From Sciscionella sediminilitoris (GTDB lineage: Bacteria; Actinomycetota; Actinomycetes; Mycobacteriales; Pseudonocardiaceae): DNA of 64,000 bases. Shown one piece after another: positions 35,382 through 44,081 of this stretch (position 1 is the stretch's first letter; each line of letters starts with the position of its first letter). Made by a program: the position numbers and the translations under genes. The notes below the pieces were generated by a model. It was not told the origin of the DNA. It worked only from the letters and a program-made list of their open reading frames with translations, and did not search any database. The stretch lies in the NCBI RefSeq assembly GCF_000737195.2, contig NZ_JALM01000015.1:20075-84074 (forward strand), given 5' to 3'.

Positions 35382-36638
35382 ATGCCAGACATCGGGATCA
35401 TCGGGGCGGGAACCGCGGGGCTGCACCTCGCGCTGCTGCTCCAGCAGGCCGGGATACCGACCCGGATCTACACCAACCAGACCGCGGAGCAGCTGGCTTC
35501 GGGGCGGCCGCAGAACAGCGTTTCGCACCACGCCCCGACCATCGCCCGGGAGCAGGCGATGGGGGTGGATTTCTGGCCCGCGACGGAATACGGCTACCAG
35601 ACGCACTTCCACTACCTCAACATCCCGGACGGCCCGCCGCTGTATCGCGGGGATTTCCTGCGCCCCTCGCGGGTGCTCGACTACCGGATCTACCTGCCGC
35701 GGCTGATGGCCGAGTACGAGAACCGGGGCGGTGCCATCGAACAACGGGCCGTGGAACCCGCCGACTTCGAGCGGCTGGCCAAGCGGCACGATCTGATCGT
35801 GGTGGCCGCGGGGAAGCGTTCCTTCGGCGAGTACTTCGGCGAACGCCCGGACATGTCCCCGTACCCGAAACCGCAGCGGCATCTGGCCGTCGGTTTCTGG
35901 GACGGGGTCGAGCAGACCGATCCGCGTTCGGTGACGCTGAGCATCTCGCCGGGCCACGGTGAACTGCTGGACCTGCCGATCACCACCCTCGACGGCTGGG
36001 CCAGCGCGCTGCTGTGCGAGAACGTTCCCGGCGGCGATCTGGAAATCCTGATGACACAGAAGGAATCCGATGATCCGGAGGCCTACCGCAGGCTGTTGCT
36101 GGACAAACTCAAGGCGCACCATCCGACCGTGTTCGAGCGGATCGACCAGTCCAGGTTCGCCCTGATGCGCCCCGGTGACATGCTGCAGGGAGCGGTGCGC
36201 CCGGTGGTACGCGAGGATTACCGGCTGCTCGAGGACGGCACCGTGGTGCTCGCGCTCGGCGATGCGCACGCCACCGTGGATCCGGTCACCGGGCAGGGCG
36301 CCAATTCCGCCTCCTTCGAGGCACAGGTCGCCGCGGACGCCATCATCGAGGACGGCGTGGTGGACGAGCGGTTCGCCATGAAGGTGGCGCTGCGCCGCAG
36401 GGAACGCGTCGACGGGCTGAGCACCTGGGTGAACACGATGATCGCCACCCCCACCCCGCCACAGGTTCAGCGGTTGCTCGGCGAAATGGCCGGGTTGCGC
36501 ACGCTCTGTGATGAGTTCACCGAGAACTTCAGCCATCCGCACCGCAACGGCGATATGGTCGCCACGCCGGAGCGGGTGGATGCGGCGATCGCCAGGCACC
36601 GCGCCATCGGCGGCGATCCCACCGGAACGGCGGGCTGA
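35382..36638 (+). CDS. StyA-like FAD monooxygenase (styrene/indole type)
   Basis: A 418-residue flavin-dependent monooxygenase of the group E styrene/indole epoxidase type. GIIGAGTAGLHLALLLQQAGIPTRIYTN is the FAD-binding Rossmann motif, and ALGDAHATVDPVTGQGANSASF is the second FAD motif, preceded by RPVVREDYRLLEDG. Such proteins lack their own NAD(P)H domain and receive reduced FAD from StyB-like reductases, one of which is divergent here. Epoxidation of a styrene- or indole-like substrate is the expected reaction; substrate not proven. A GAGGAG ribosome site precedes the ATG, and the EthD gene follows with a one-base overlap. Confidence 0.85.
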   Translation: MPDIGIIGAGTAGLHLALLLQQAGIPTRIYTNQTAEQLASGRPQNSVSHHAPTIAREQAMGVDFWPATEYGYQTHFHYLNIPDGPPLYRGDFLRPSRVLDYRIYLPRLMAEYENRGGAIEQRAVEPADFERLAKRHDLIVVAAGKRSFGEYFGERPDMSPYPKPQRHLAVGFWDGVEQTDPRSVTLSISPGHGELLDLPITTLDGWASALLCENVPGGDLEILMTQKESDDPEAYRRLLLDKLKAHHPTVFERIDQSRFALMRPGDMLQGAVRPVVREDYRLLEDGTVVLALGDAHATVDPVTGQGANSASFEAQVAADAIIEDGVVDERFAMKVALRRRERVDGLSTWVNTMIATPTPPQVQRLLGEMAGLRTLCDEFTENFSHPHRNGDMVATPERVDAAIARHRAIGGDPTGTAG

Positions 36639-36940
36639 TGCACAAACTGGTCGTGCTCTATCCGCATCCGGTCGACCCGGAGGCGTTCACCGCCTACTAC
36701 GAGCGGACCCATCTGCCGCTGGCCGCGCAGCTGCCCGGGATGCTCGACTGGCGCTACAGCACGCGGGTGCGCGGCGCCCCGGAAAGCCCGTACTTCGCCG
36801 TCTTCGAGGCGGACTTCCCGGACGCCGAGACCTTCGCCGCGGCAATGGATTCCCCGCAGGGCCGGGCCGTGCGCGCGGATGTCCCGCGCTACGCATCCGG
36901 CGGGGCGGTGGTGCTGGACTATCCGGTCGCCGAACGCTGA
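36638..36940 (+). CDS. EthD-domain protein
   Basis: A 100-residue ferredoxin-fold protein of the EthD family: HKLVVLYPHPVDPEAFTAYYERTHLPLAAQLPGMLDWRYS (in parts) is the family signature, including the conserved HLPLA block. EthD proteins are needed with some P450 and flavin oxygenases, for example in ethyl tert-butyl ether degradation, although their biochemical task is unresolved. The ATG overlaps the monooxygenase stop (TGATG). Its last 22 bases overlap the convergent AraC-type gene. Confidence 0.85.
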   Translation: MHKLVVLYPHPVDPEAFTAYYERTHLPLAAQLPGMLDWRYSTRVRGAPESPYFAVFEADFPDAETFAAAMDSPQGRAVRADVPRYASGGAVVLDYPVAER

Positions 36941-37905
36941 TCCCGCGTGGCCGCCCGGCGGAACGCGCTCGGGGACATCCCGACCTGCTGGCGGAACGTG
37001 CGAGAGAAGTGCGAGGCATCCGGATAGCCCCAGGAAGCGGCGATCTCGGCGATCGCCCGGTGGGTGTACATCGGATTGCCGAGCTCGCCGCGGATCGCCT
37101 CGATCCGCTGTTCCCTTATCCACGCGGAAACCGTGGTTCCCTGCTGGTGGAACAGATCGTGCAGGTGCCTCGTCGAGATGTACACCGCACCGGCGACGGC
37201 GTCCGGGTTGAGTTCGCTGTCCCCGAGATTGGCCAGGATGAACTCCCGGATCCGCAGCATCAGCGACAGGTGCTCGCGGTCACTTTCCGCTGTCCTGGCC
37301 AGCGCCGCGGTACTCAGCAGCGCGGAGATCAGCTCCACGGTGGTGCGCACGACGCGCGTGGCCGTGGGGCCCTCCAGCGAGGCGAAGTCGGTGGAGATCT
37401 CGGTCAGCAGCGGGGTGACAAGGCGGGTCAGGCTTTCTTCGGGACCGAGCGAAATCGCCGTGATCGCGCGGACGTGGTCCGGGCTCGGGTCGATCAGGTC
37501 CCTCGGGAACATGATCACCACCGCGTCCATCGGATCGGCGAACCGCAGAGCATAGGGCCGCGCGGTGTCGTACACGCTGATGCTGCCCGGCAACATCAGC
37601 GCGCTCCGATGATCCTGGACGAGCTCGCCTGTTCCCTCGACCATCAGCGTGATCTTGTAGAACAGCCGCTCGGACGCCTCGATCAGTGCCGGAGTGCGGT
37701 GCACCTCGTGCGGGGTCACACGCAACCGGGAGAAGAACACCCCGTCGATCACCCTGCCTCGGATGGTGCCCGCGAAATGCCCGTCGCTGAGATCGTCGGC
37801 CACCAGCGGCACGAACGAGGAGGACACCACCCGCTGCCAGGCGAGCACCGATTCGGTGGCGAACGCGACCGGGGGCAGTGCGGTCGCGGAATTCGGAGCG
37901 GCCAT
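36919..37905 (-). CDS. AraC-family regulator (FeaR-like)
   Basis: A 328-residue AraC-type activator. Residues about 1-210 form an AraC-binding-domain-like (PF14525) sensor, and the C-terminal double helix-turn-helix includes AVAGAVYISTRHLHDLFHQQGTTVSAWIREQRIEAIRGEL and IAEIAASWGYPDASHFSRTFRQQVGMSPSAFRR (in parts). A near-perfect GAAGGAGG ribosome site sits before the chosen ATG. It is convergent with the StyA-EthD operon and is the likeliest activator of that unit or of the P450 cluster on its other side. Confidence 0.87.
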   Translation of the reverse strand: MAAPNSATALPPVAFATESVLAWQRVVSSSFVPLVADDLSDGHFAGTIRGRVIDGVFFSRLRVTPHEVHRTPALIEASERLFYKITLMVEGTGELVQDHRSALMLPGSISVYDTARPYALRFADPMDAVVIMFPRDLIDPSPDHVRAITAISLGPEESLTRLVTPLLTEISTDFASLEGPTATRVVRTTVELISALLSTAALARTAESDREHLSLMLRIREFILANLGDSELNPDAVAGAVYISTRHLHDLFHQQGTTVSAWIREQRIEAIRGELGNPMYTHRAIAEIAASWGYPDASHFSRTFRQQVGMSPSAFRRAATRDQRSATG

Positions 37906-37960
37906 CGGTCCTCCTTCGATCTCCCCGTCGAGTATCGCTTTCCAGTGGCTCCTACGCATG

Positions 37961-38854
37961 CTAAGCCCCGCGCAGTTCCTCCGGGGCCCAGTCCAGGAAC
38001 GCGCGCAGGACTGCGGTCGGCGCGCGATCCCTGCGGGTGGCCAGTACGACCGTCGTCGGTTCCGGTACCGGATCGATCTCCTTGACCACCACCCTGCGGC
38101 CCTCGTGGCTGATGTCGGTCGCCGGGCGGTTCACCAGCACGCTGTACCCGAGCCCCCGGCTGACCAGGGACCGGGCCAGTTCGTAGTTGGCGGTCACGTA
38201 CCGCACCGCAGGGCGGACCCCGGCCTCAGCCATCAGGGCGAGCGTGTTCTGCCACGCGGGCTGCACGTCGAACTGGATGAACGGTTCCCCGGCGAGTTCG
38301 CGCAGCGAGATCCGTTCGGCCCCGGCGAGGCGATGGTCCGCGGCGAGCAGCACGTGCGCGCGCAAGTTCTGCAATGGCAGGGTTTCCAGTTCCTCGTGGA
38401 TATCCCGGTCGTAGAGGATCCCGGCGTCGGCGCGGCCCTCCTCGATGGCGCGCAGCAGCTCCTCCCCGGAGCCCTCGATGAAGTCCAGCCCGACCAGCGG
38501 GTGTTCCCTGGTGAACCCCTCGATCAGCCGGGGAAGCAGCGAGGCGGCCAGCGTTCGGTAGCAGCCGAGGGTGAGCCGCCCGGTGAGCCTGCCGTCCGCG
38601 GACGGGGTGAGATCGCGGGCCGCGGAGAGTACGGCGCGGGCCCGGGGCAGCAGCGCCCGGCCCGCGGTGGTCAGCGTGATCCCGTGTGCCCTGCGCCGCA
38701 CCAGCAGCTGCTCCCCGAGGTGCTTCTCCAGTTCCTCGAGCGCGGCGCTCACCGCGGACGCGGAGGCGTGCAGCGCCTCGGCGGCGTGCGCGATGGTGGC
38801 GTGCTCGGCAACGGCAACGAAGCATTCCAGCTGGCGCAGGGTGAAGTCCGGCAT
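37961..38854 (-). CDS. LysR-family transcriptional regulator
   Basis: A 297-residue LTTR. The helix-turn-helix is LRQLECFVAVAEHATIAHAAEALHASASAVSAALEELEKHLGEQLLVRR (in parts), and the effector domain starts with GRLTLGCYRTLAASLLPRLIEGF. The length is normal. It is divergent from the P450-ferredoxin-ferredoxin reductase operon with 96 bases between starts and a 19-base inverted repeat between them, so it is very probably the activator of that operon, responding to the P450 substrate or product. Confidence 0.88.
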   Translation of the reverse strand: MPDFTLRQLECFVAVAEHATIAHAAEALHASASAVSAALEELEKHLGEQLLVRRRAHGITLTTAGRALLPRARAVLSAARDLTPSADGRLTGRLTLGCYRTLAASLLPRLIEGFTREHPLVGLDFIEGSGEELLRAIEEGRADAGILYDRDIHEELETLPLQNLRAHVLLAADHRLAGAERISLRELAGEPFIQFDVQPAWQNTLALMAEAGVRPAVRYVTANYELARSLVSRGLGYSVLVNRPATDISHEGRRVVVKEIDPVPEPTTVVLATRRDRAPTAVLRAFLDWAPEELRGA

Positions 38855-38865
38855 TCCTCGGCTCC

Positions 38866-38884
38866 ATCGTGGATTCAGCACGAT
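38866..38884. promoter_or_regulatory. Likely LysR-type operator upstream of P450 operon
   Basis: ATCGTG-N7-CACGAT is a perfect inverted repeat with six-base arms in the LysR/P450 intergenic space, 11 bases from the LysR start. Length and symmetry fit an LTTR recognition site. Confidence 0.55.
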
Positions 38885-38950
38885 ATTACCCGTTTTACAC
38901 GTGGTTTCCGCGCTGCTGGACTGGTTCGCATCGACACCAGGGAGGCTGCG

Positions 38951-40120
38951 ATGACGACGACGTCGGCCGAGATCACTCTCGAAGAGCTCAGCAGGGATCC
39001 GTTTCCGGTCTGTGCCAGGCTGCGCAGGGAGCACCCGGTGAGTTATGTTCCCGCCGCGGGACGCTATTTCGTCACCCGCTACCGCGATGTGCGCACCGTC
39101 GACGACGATCCGGACACGTTCTCCGCGAACGAGACCGGATCGCTGATGAAACGGGCGATGGGCCACTCGATGCTCCGCATGGACGATCCGGAGCACGCCG
39201 TGCAGCGCCGCTCCTACGGGAACGTGCTGAAACCCAAGGCGGTCAAGCAGATCTGGAGCCACCGGTTCGCCGAGAACTTCGAGCGGTTCTTCGCCGAGTT
39301 CACCGCCAAGGGGCCGGGCGCCTGCCTGGTACGGGATTTCGCCGCGCCGTACGCGGCGGAGAATCTGCGGGCCGTGCTCGGTTTCCGGAACGCCGACCAC
39401 ACGGATCTGCTGCGCTGGAGCCAGACCATGATCGACGGCACCGGGAACTACGCCGATGATGCGCGGATCTGGGCGCTGGCAAGGCGTTCCTACGAGGAGG
39501 TGGATGCCGCGCTCGATGAGCTGATCACCGAATTCCGGCGTACCGGCGATGAATCGCTGATCTCGCACCTCGTCAACGCGGGATCGCCGGAGGTGCGCAT
39601 CGAGGACACCCGGGCCAACCTGAAGATGACCATCGGCGGCGGCATCAACGAACCGCGGGATGCGCTGAGCACGACCGTATGGGCGCTGCTGGAGCGGCCC
39701 GGACAGCTCGCCGCGGTGCGCGAACAGGGGCTGTGGCGGGAGGCCTTCGAGGAGAGCGTGCGCTGGGCCGCGCCGATCGGGATGTACCCGAGGCAGACCA
39801 CCCGCGAGGTCGAACTCGGCGGCACCCGGTTGCCCTCGGGAGCGAAGCTCGGTGTGCTCGCGCTCAGCGCCAACCGGGACGAGGAGGTCTTCGAGCGCCC
39901 GGACGAGTACGACGTGTTCCGGCCGAAAACCCCGCACCTGGCCTTCGGCGGCGGGGCGCACTTCTGCGCCGGGGCGTGGCTGGCCCGCACCCAGGTCGCC
40001 GAGATCGCGCTGCCCCGGCTGTTCGAACGGCTTCCCGGACTGCGGCTGGACCCGGACCGGCCGGCGCGGGCCGCCGGCTGGGTGTTCCGCGGGATGACCG
40101 CTCTCCCGGTGCGGTGGTGA
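38951..40120 (+). CDS. Cytochrome P450
   Basis: A 389-residue soluble bacterial P450. The haem-binding motif FGGGAHFCAG (residues 332-341, Cys339 as thiolate ligand) and the ExxR pair Glu268/Arg271 are intact. The I-helix reads GGGINEPRDALSTT (residues 229-242) instead of the usual (A/G)GxDT(T/S): the acid-alcohol pair for proton delivery is displaced or replaced. A dedicated [2Fe-2S] ferredoxin and reductase follow directly, so electrons run NAD(P)H, reductase, ferredoxin, P450. Neighbouring aldehyde dehydrogenase and EthD genes suggest a role in oxidising a hydrophobic compound. Confidence 0.92.
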   Translation: MTTTSAEITLEELSRDPFPVCARLRREHPVSYVPAAGRYFVTRYRDVRTVDDDPDTFSANETGSLMKRAMGHSMLRMDDPEHAVQRRSYGNVLKPKAVKQIWSHRFAENFERFFAEFTAKGPGACLVRDFAAPYAAENLRAVLGFRNADHTDLLRWSQTMIDGTGNYADDARIWALARRSYEEVDAALDELITEFRRTGDESLISHLVNAGSPEVRIEDTRANLKMTIGGGINEPRDALSTTVWALLERPGQLAAVREQGLWREAFEESVRWAAPIGMYPRQTTREVELGGTRLPSGAKLGVLALSANRDEEVFERPDEYDVFRPKTPHLAFGGGAHFCAGAWLARTQVAEIALPRLFERLPGLRLDPDRPARAAGWVFRGMTALPVRW

Positions 40121-40126
40121 GCAGTG

Positions 40127-40444
40127 ATGGCACGGATCGAGTACCGGAACCCGGACGGCTCGCGGCAGCAGATCGAAGTCACGGCGGGAACCTCGGTGAT
40201 GCGGGCGGCGCTGGAGGGCGGGGTCGCCGGGATCATCGGCGAATGCGGCGGGCAGGCCATGTGCGCCACCTGCCATGTGTACGTCCCGGATCAGGCCGGT
40301 CTGCCACCGGTTTCCGAGGATGAGGAGGAGATGCTGGACTGCACCGCGGCCGAGCGGACCGGGCAGTCCCGACTCGGCTGCCAGCTGCGCGGCGGGGAGC
40401 ACTTCACCGAGCTGACGGTGCACGTACCGGAAACGCAGGTCTGA
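40127..40444 (+). CDS. [2Fe-2S] ferredoxin (P450 partner)
   Basis: A 105-residue adrenodoxin/putidaredoxin-type ferredoxin. Cluster ligands are Cys40, Cys46, Cys49 (ECGGQAMCATC) and Cys85 (LGCQL), the Cx5Cx2Cx35C pattern of this class; an extra cysteine lies at 72. The RLGCQL and the acidic VSEDEEEMLD loop that docks redox partners are visible. The ATG at 40127 directly follows an in-frame GTG. It lies six bases after the P450 stop and three bases before the reductase gene, so the three proteins form one electron-transfer chain. Confidence 0.92.
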   Translation: MARIEYRNPDGSRQQIEVTAGTSVMRAALEGGVAGIIGECGGQAMCATCHVYVPDQAGLPPVSEDEEEMLDCTAAERTGQSRLGCQLRGGEHFTELTVHVPETQV

Positions 40445-40447
40445 GCC

Positions 40448-41674
40448 GTGGTGCTGATCATCGGCGCGGGACATGCCGGGGTCGAGGCAGCGGACGCGCT
40501 GCGCCGGGCGGGCCATACCGGATCGGTGACCCTGGTGGACGGCGCGGCGTGCCCGCCGTACCAGCGACCGCCGCTGTCCAAGGATGTGGTGCGCCCGGGA
40601 ACCGATCCCGCACCGCTTCCCTTGCGGGCGAACGGTTTCTACGCCGAGCAGGGGATCGAGACCCGGTTCGGCTCGCCGGTCGAGGCGATCGAAACCGAGC
40701 ACCGCACGGTCCACCTCGCGGACGGGACGGTGCTCGGTTACCGGACATTGATCCTGGCCACGGGGGCGCGGGCGCGGCGGATCGGGCTCCCCGGTGCGCG
40801 GCTGGCCGGGGTGCACCGCCTGCACACCCTCGCGGATGCGGGGCGGTTGCGGGCCGCGCTGGAGCACGCATCCCGGGTGGTCGTGCTCGGCGCCGGGTTC
40901 ATCGGCATGGAGTTCGCCTCGGCTGCCGCCGAACGGGGGCTGCCGGTCACCGTGCTCGATCGTGCCGAGCGCCCGATGCAGCGGGTGCTGAGCGTGCCGA
41001 TGTCCGAGCGGTTCCGCCGGGAGCACGAGGCGGCCGGTGCCCGGTTGTGTTTCGGAACCGAACCGGCGGCCTTCGAGGGCACCGGTGGCCGGGTCACCGC
41101 CGTGCTGGACACGAACGGGCAGCGGCACCCTGCCGATCTGGTGGTGCTCGGCATCGGGGTCGACCCCGCGGTGGAGCTCGCGCAGGCCGCCGGGCTGCCG
41201 GTTGCCGACGGGGTCGTGGTGGACGAGCTGCTGCGCACCGCGGACGAACGGGTGTACGCGATCGGCGACTGCGCGGCGTTCCCGTGCCCGCGCACCGGCG
41301 GCCGGATCCGCTTGGAGGCGGTGCAGAACGCCACCGATCAGGCAAGGTGCGTGGCGCGGACGATCACCGGGAACGCGCAACCGTACACCGCGGTGCCGTG
41401 GTTCTGGACCGTGCAGTGCGGCTGGAAACTCCAGATCGCCGGGCTGCCGGTGCCCGGGGCGCGGACCGTGCCGCTCGGCGATCCGGGCACCGGAAAGGGC
41501 AGCCTGCTCGGGTTCGCGCGGGACCGGCTGGTCAGCGTGGAGAGCCTCGGCTCCCCGGCGGAACACCTGGCGGCGCGCAAACTGCTCGCCGCGGGGACAC
41601 CGGTGTCCCCGGAGCAGGTGCACCGCCCCGGTTTCACCCTCAAAGCCTTGGCCGCCGGGGGAATCAGCCATTGA
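40448..41674 (+). CDS. NAD(P)H:ferredoxin reductase
   Basis: A 408-residue FAD protein of the putidaredoxin-reductase type. FAD-binding is seen in LIIGAGHAGVEAADALRRAG and in YAIGDCAAFP near residue 275, NAD-binding in VVVLGAGFIGMEFASAAAERG, and PPYQRPPLSKD is the classic N-terminal motif. The C-terminal domain has VPWFWTVQCGWKLQIAG, typical of the family (SDQ normally follows Trp; here TVQ). The GTG start leaves three bases after the ferredoxin stop. It feeds electrons to the ferredoxin and thence the P450. It overlaps the convergent aldehyde dehydrogenase gene by 11 bases. Confidence 0.92.
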   Translation: MVLIIGAGHAGVEAADALRRAGHTGSVTLVDGAACPPYQRPPLSKDVVRPGTDPAPLPLRANGFYAEQGIETRFGSPVEAIETEHRTVHLADGTVLGYRTLILATGARARRIGLPGARLAGVHRLHTLADAGRLRAALEHASRVVVLGAGFIGMEFASAAAERGLPVTVLDRAERPMQRVLSVPMSERFRREHEAAGARLCFGTEPAAFEGTGGRVTAVLDTNGQRHPADLVVLGIGVDPAVELAQAAGLPVADGVVVDELLRTADERVYAIGDCAAFPCPRTGGRIRLEAVQNATDQARCVARTITGNAQPYTAVPWFWTVQCGWKLQIAGLPVPGARTVPLGDPGTGKGSLLGFARDRLVSVESLGSPAEHLAARKLLAAGTPVSPEQVHRPGFTLKALAAGGISH

Positions 41675-43061
41675 TCACCCTCGGCACCGCGACCGCCTTG
41701 AGCCCCTCGACGCCGAACTCCAGCCCGTAGCCGGAGCCTTTCACCCCGCCGAACGGGATCATCGGGTCGACCGTGCCGTGCTGGTTCACCCACACCGTTC
41801 CGGCCTGGATGCGGGTGGCGATCTCCCTGGCCCGGCCGGGATCCGCGGACCACACCGAGGCGCCGAGCCCGGTGTCCAGCGCGTTCGCCATGCCGATCGC
41901 CTCGTCCAGATCGGTGTAGCGCACGATCGGCAGGGCCGGGCCGAACTGTTCCTCGAGCACCAGCGGCTGCTCTGGGTCGATATCGGCGATCAGCGTGGCC
42001 GGGTAGAAGTTGCCGGGGGCGTCCCGGTCCGGCTCGGCACCGGTCACCACGCGGGCCCCGGAGGCCTTGGCCTGCTCGACCAGCCGATCCACGATGCGGA
42101 ACTGTTCCCGGGTGGTCAGCGGGCCGAGGGTGTTGTGTTCCTCGATGCCCGGCCCCATCGACGCCTTATCCGCGACGTTCGCCAGCGCGCCGACAACGGC
42201 CTCGTACACATCCTCGTGCACGTACAGCCGTTTCAGGCAGGCGCAGGTCTGGCCGGTGTTGAGGAACGCGCCCCAGAACAGGTCCTCCGCGATCGCCTCC
42301 GGATCCACATCGGGCAACACGATGCCGGGATCATTGCCGCCCAGTTCCAGGGTGAGCCGGGGCAGATGGCCCGCGCTCGCCGCCACGATGGCTTTTCCGG
42401 TGCGGGTGGAGCCGGTGAACATGAGCTTGCCGAAGGCCGGGTTCCCGGTCAGCGCGGCACCGAGCTCACGGCCCCCGGACAGCACGGTGAACACCCCCTC
42501 GGGCAGCACCCGGTTCACGAGCTCGGCCACCGCGAGCACCGAGAGCGGGGTGTGCTCCGAGGGTTTCATGACCACCGCGTTGCCCATCCGCAGCGCGGGC
42601 GCGAACTGCCAGGTCGCGATCATCGCCGGCCAGTTCCACGGCCCGATCGCCCCGACGAGGCCGACCGGCTGGTAGTCGATGGTGGCCCCGCTCGCCTCGA
42701 TCGGCTCGGTGCCGAGCGGGATGGCCGCGGTGGCGCGCAACCAGCCGGAGACCGCGCCCGCCTCGAACCGGCTGCCCGGTCCGCTGAGCGGTTTGCCCTG
42801 CTCCAGGGTGATGAGTTCGGCGAGCGCCTCGGCGGAGGCGTCCACCGCATCGGCCGCCGCTTCGAGCAGCCGAGCGCGTTCCCGGTGCCCGAGCGCGGCC
42901 CAGCCCGGCTGGGCGGCACGGGCGCTGCGCACGGCCCGGTCCAGGTCCTCGGGTGTGTGCTCGGGTGCGTGACCCACGATCTCCCCGGTGGCCGGATCGG
43001 TACTCGGACGGCCGCCCTGCTTCGCGACGACCGCGGCCAGCAAGCCTTCGTAGCTCGACAT
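41664..43061 (-). CDS. Aldehyde dehydrogenase family protein
   Basis: A 465-residue ALDH. Conserved parts are IGPWNWPAMIATWQFAPALRMGNAVVMKPSE, FTGSTRTGKAI, the base Glu in LELGGNDPG, the nucleophile Cys in NTGQTCACLKRLYV and the C-terminal EEQFGPALPIVRY and PFGGVKGSGYGLE. LGGND and the CACLKR pattern place it near the betaine/phenylacetaldehyde or NAD-dependent medium-chain enzymes. A GAGGGAGCG ribosome site supports the ATG at 43061. It is convergent with the P450 operon and likely removes aldehydes made in this region. Confidence 0.9.
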   Translation of the reverse strand: MSSYEGLLAAVVAKQGGRPSTDPATGEIVGHAPEHTPEDLDRAVRSARAAQPGWAALGHRERARLLEAAADAVDASAEALAELITLEQGKPLSGPGSRFEAGAVSGWLRATAAIPLGTEPIEASGATIDYQPVGLVGAIGPWNWPAMIATWQFAPALRMGNAVVMKPSEHTPLSVLAVAELVNRVLPEGVFTVLSGGRELGAALTGNPAFGKLMFTGSTRTGKAIVAASAGHLPRLTLELGGNDPGIVLPDVDPEAIAEDLFWGAFLNTGQTCACLKRLYVHEDVYEAVVGALANVADKASMGPGIEEHNTLGPLTTREQFRIVDRLVEQAKASGARVVTGAEPDRDAPGNFYPATLIADIDPEQPLVLEEQFGPALPIVRYTDLDEAIGMANALDTGLGASVWSADPGRAREIATRIQAGTVWVNQHGTVDPMIPFGGVKGSGYGLEFGVEGLKAVAVPRVING

Positions 43062-43205
43062 CTGTTCGCTCCCTCGGTGGACTGGTCCCGATTCTCGCCG
43101 CGAGGGCCCGGAAACGCCTTGTCCCTGAGCGCGTGTGAATGGGCTGTGCACGCACCGTTTCCGGGTACCGGGCGCGGCGGCCCGCTCCCGGTTACTGTGG
43201 GGCGC

Positions 43206-44081
43206 ATGAGCAGTTCGGAGCAGACCATCGCGGTGACCGGGGCGAGCGGAACGGTGGGGCGGTTGCTTTCCGCGCGGCTCTCCGATGCGGGCGCGCGGCA
43301 GCGGCTGATCGGCCGGTCGCCGGATCGGTTACCGGAGCTGGCGGGCGCGGTGCGGACGGAACCGGCGAGCTTCGCGGACAAGGCGGCGATGCGGGCGGCG
43401 TTCACGGGGGCGCGCACGGCGTTCCTGGTCTCGGCGCACGAGAGCGCGAACCGCGTCGAGGAGCACAAGGCCGCGGTGGACGCCGCCGCCGAGGCGGGCG
43501 TGGAACGGTTGGTGTACCTGTCCTTCCTCGCCGCGGCACCGGATGCCACGTTCACCTTCGCGCGCGATCACTGGCACACCGAGCAGTACATCCGCGCGAG
43601 CGGGCTGCGCTTCACCTTCCTGCGGGACAGTTTCTACCTGGCCATGTTTGCGGGGATGACCGGGGAGGACGGGGTGATCCGGGGCCCCGGCGGGGACGGG
43701 AAGGTCGCCGCGATCGCGCACGAGGACATCGCCGAGTCGGCGGCGCGGGTGCTGCTCGACGGGGAGGTGCACGATGGCCACACCTATGACCTGACCGGCC
43801 CGGCCGCGATCGATTTCCCCGAGGCCGCGGCGATCCTGAGCCGGTTCACCGGGCGCACCATCGAGTACGTGCCGGAAACCCGCGAGGAGGCCTATGCCTC
43901 GCGCGCTTCCTACGGTGCGGCCGACTGGGAACTCGACGGCTGGGTGAGCTCCTATGAGGCGATCGCGACCGGGGAGATGCACGTGGTCAGCGAGGCGGTG
44001 GCGAAACTGACCGGCCGCGCGCCCCAGGATCTGGCCACCTATCTGGAGCGCAATCCGGACAATTACGCGCACCTGCGCTAG
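43206..44081 (+). CDS. NmrA-like NAD(P)-binding protein (QOR2-type)
   Basis: A 291-residue atypical SDR. TGASGTVGRLL is the dinucleotide-binding loop of the NmrA/quinone oxidoreductase 2 group, YLSFLAAAPDATFTFARDHWHTEQYIRASGLRFTFLRDSFY (in parts) is the family's diagnostic middle region, and the lack of YxxxK is usual there. It may reduce quinones or sense the NADP redox state. It is divergent from the aldehyde dehydrogenase gene, with about 144 bases between starts. The 3' end overlaps the convergent MocR gene by four bases. Confidence 0.83.
   Translation: MSSSEQTIAVTGASGTVGRLLSARLSDAGARQRLIGRSPDRLPELAGAVRTEPASFADKAAMRAAFTGARTAFLVSAHESANRVEEHKAAVDAAAEAGVERLVYLSFLAAAPDATFTFARDHWHTEQYIRASGLRFTFLRDSFYLAMFAGMTGEDGVIRGPGGDGKVAAIAHEDIAESAARVLLDGEVHDGHTYDLTGPAAIDFPEAAAILSRFTGRTIEYVPETREEAYASRASYGAADWELDGWVSSYEAIATGEMHVVSEAVAKLTGRAPQDLATYLERNPDNYAHLR

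Noticed and set aside
37961..41671. A 1236-codon minus-strand open frame spanning P450, ferredoxin and reductase genes
   Set aside because: Its upper part is antisense to three well-supported genes and shows no family motifs; only the 297-codon LysR segment at its end is real.
41037..44081. A 1014-codon open frame leading into the NmrA-like gene
   Set aside because: The first 700 codons are antisense to the aldehyde dehydrogenase and out of frame with the ferredoxin reductase. The NmrA-like protein starts at 43206.
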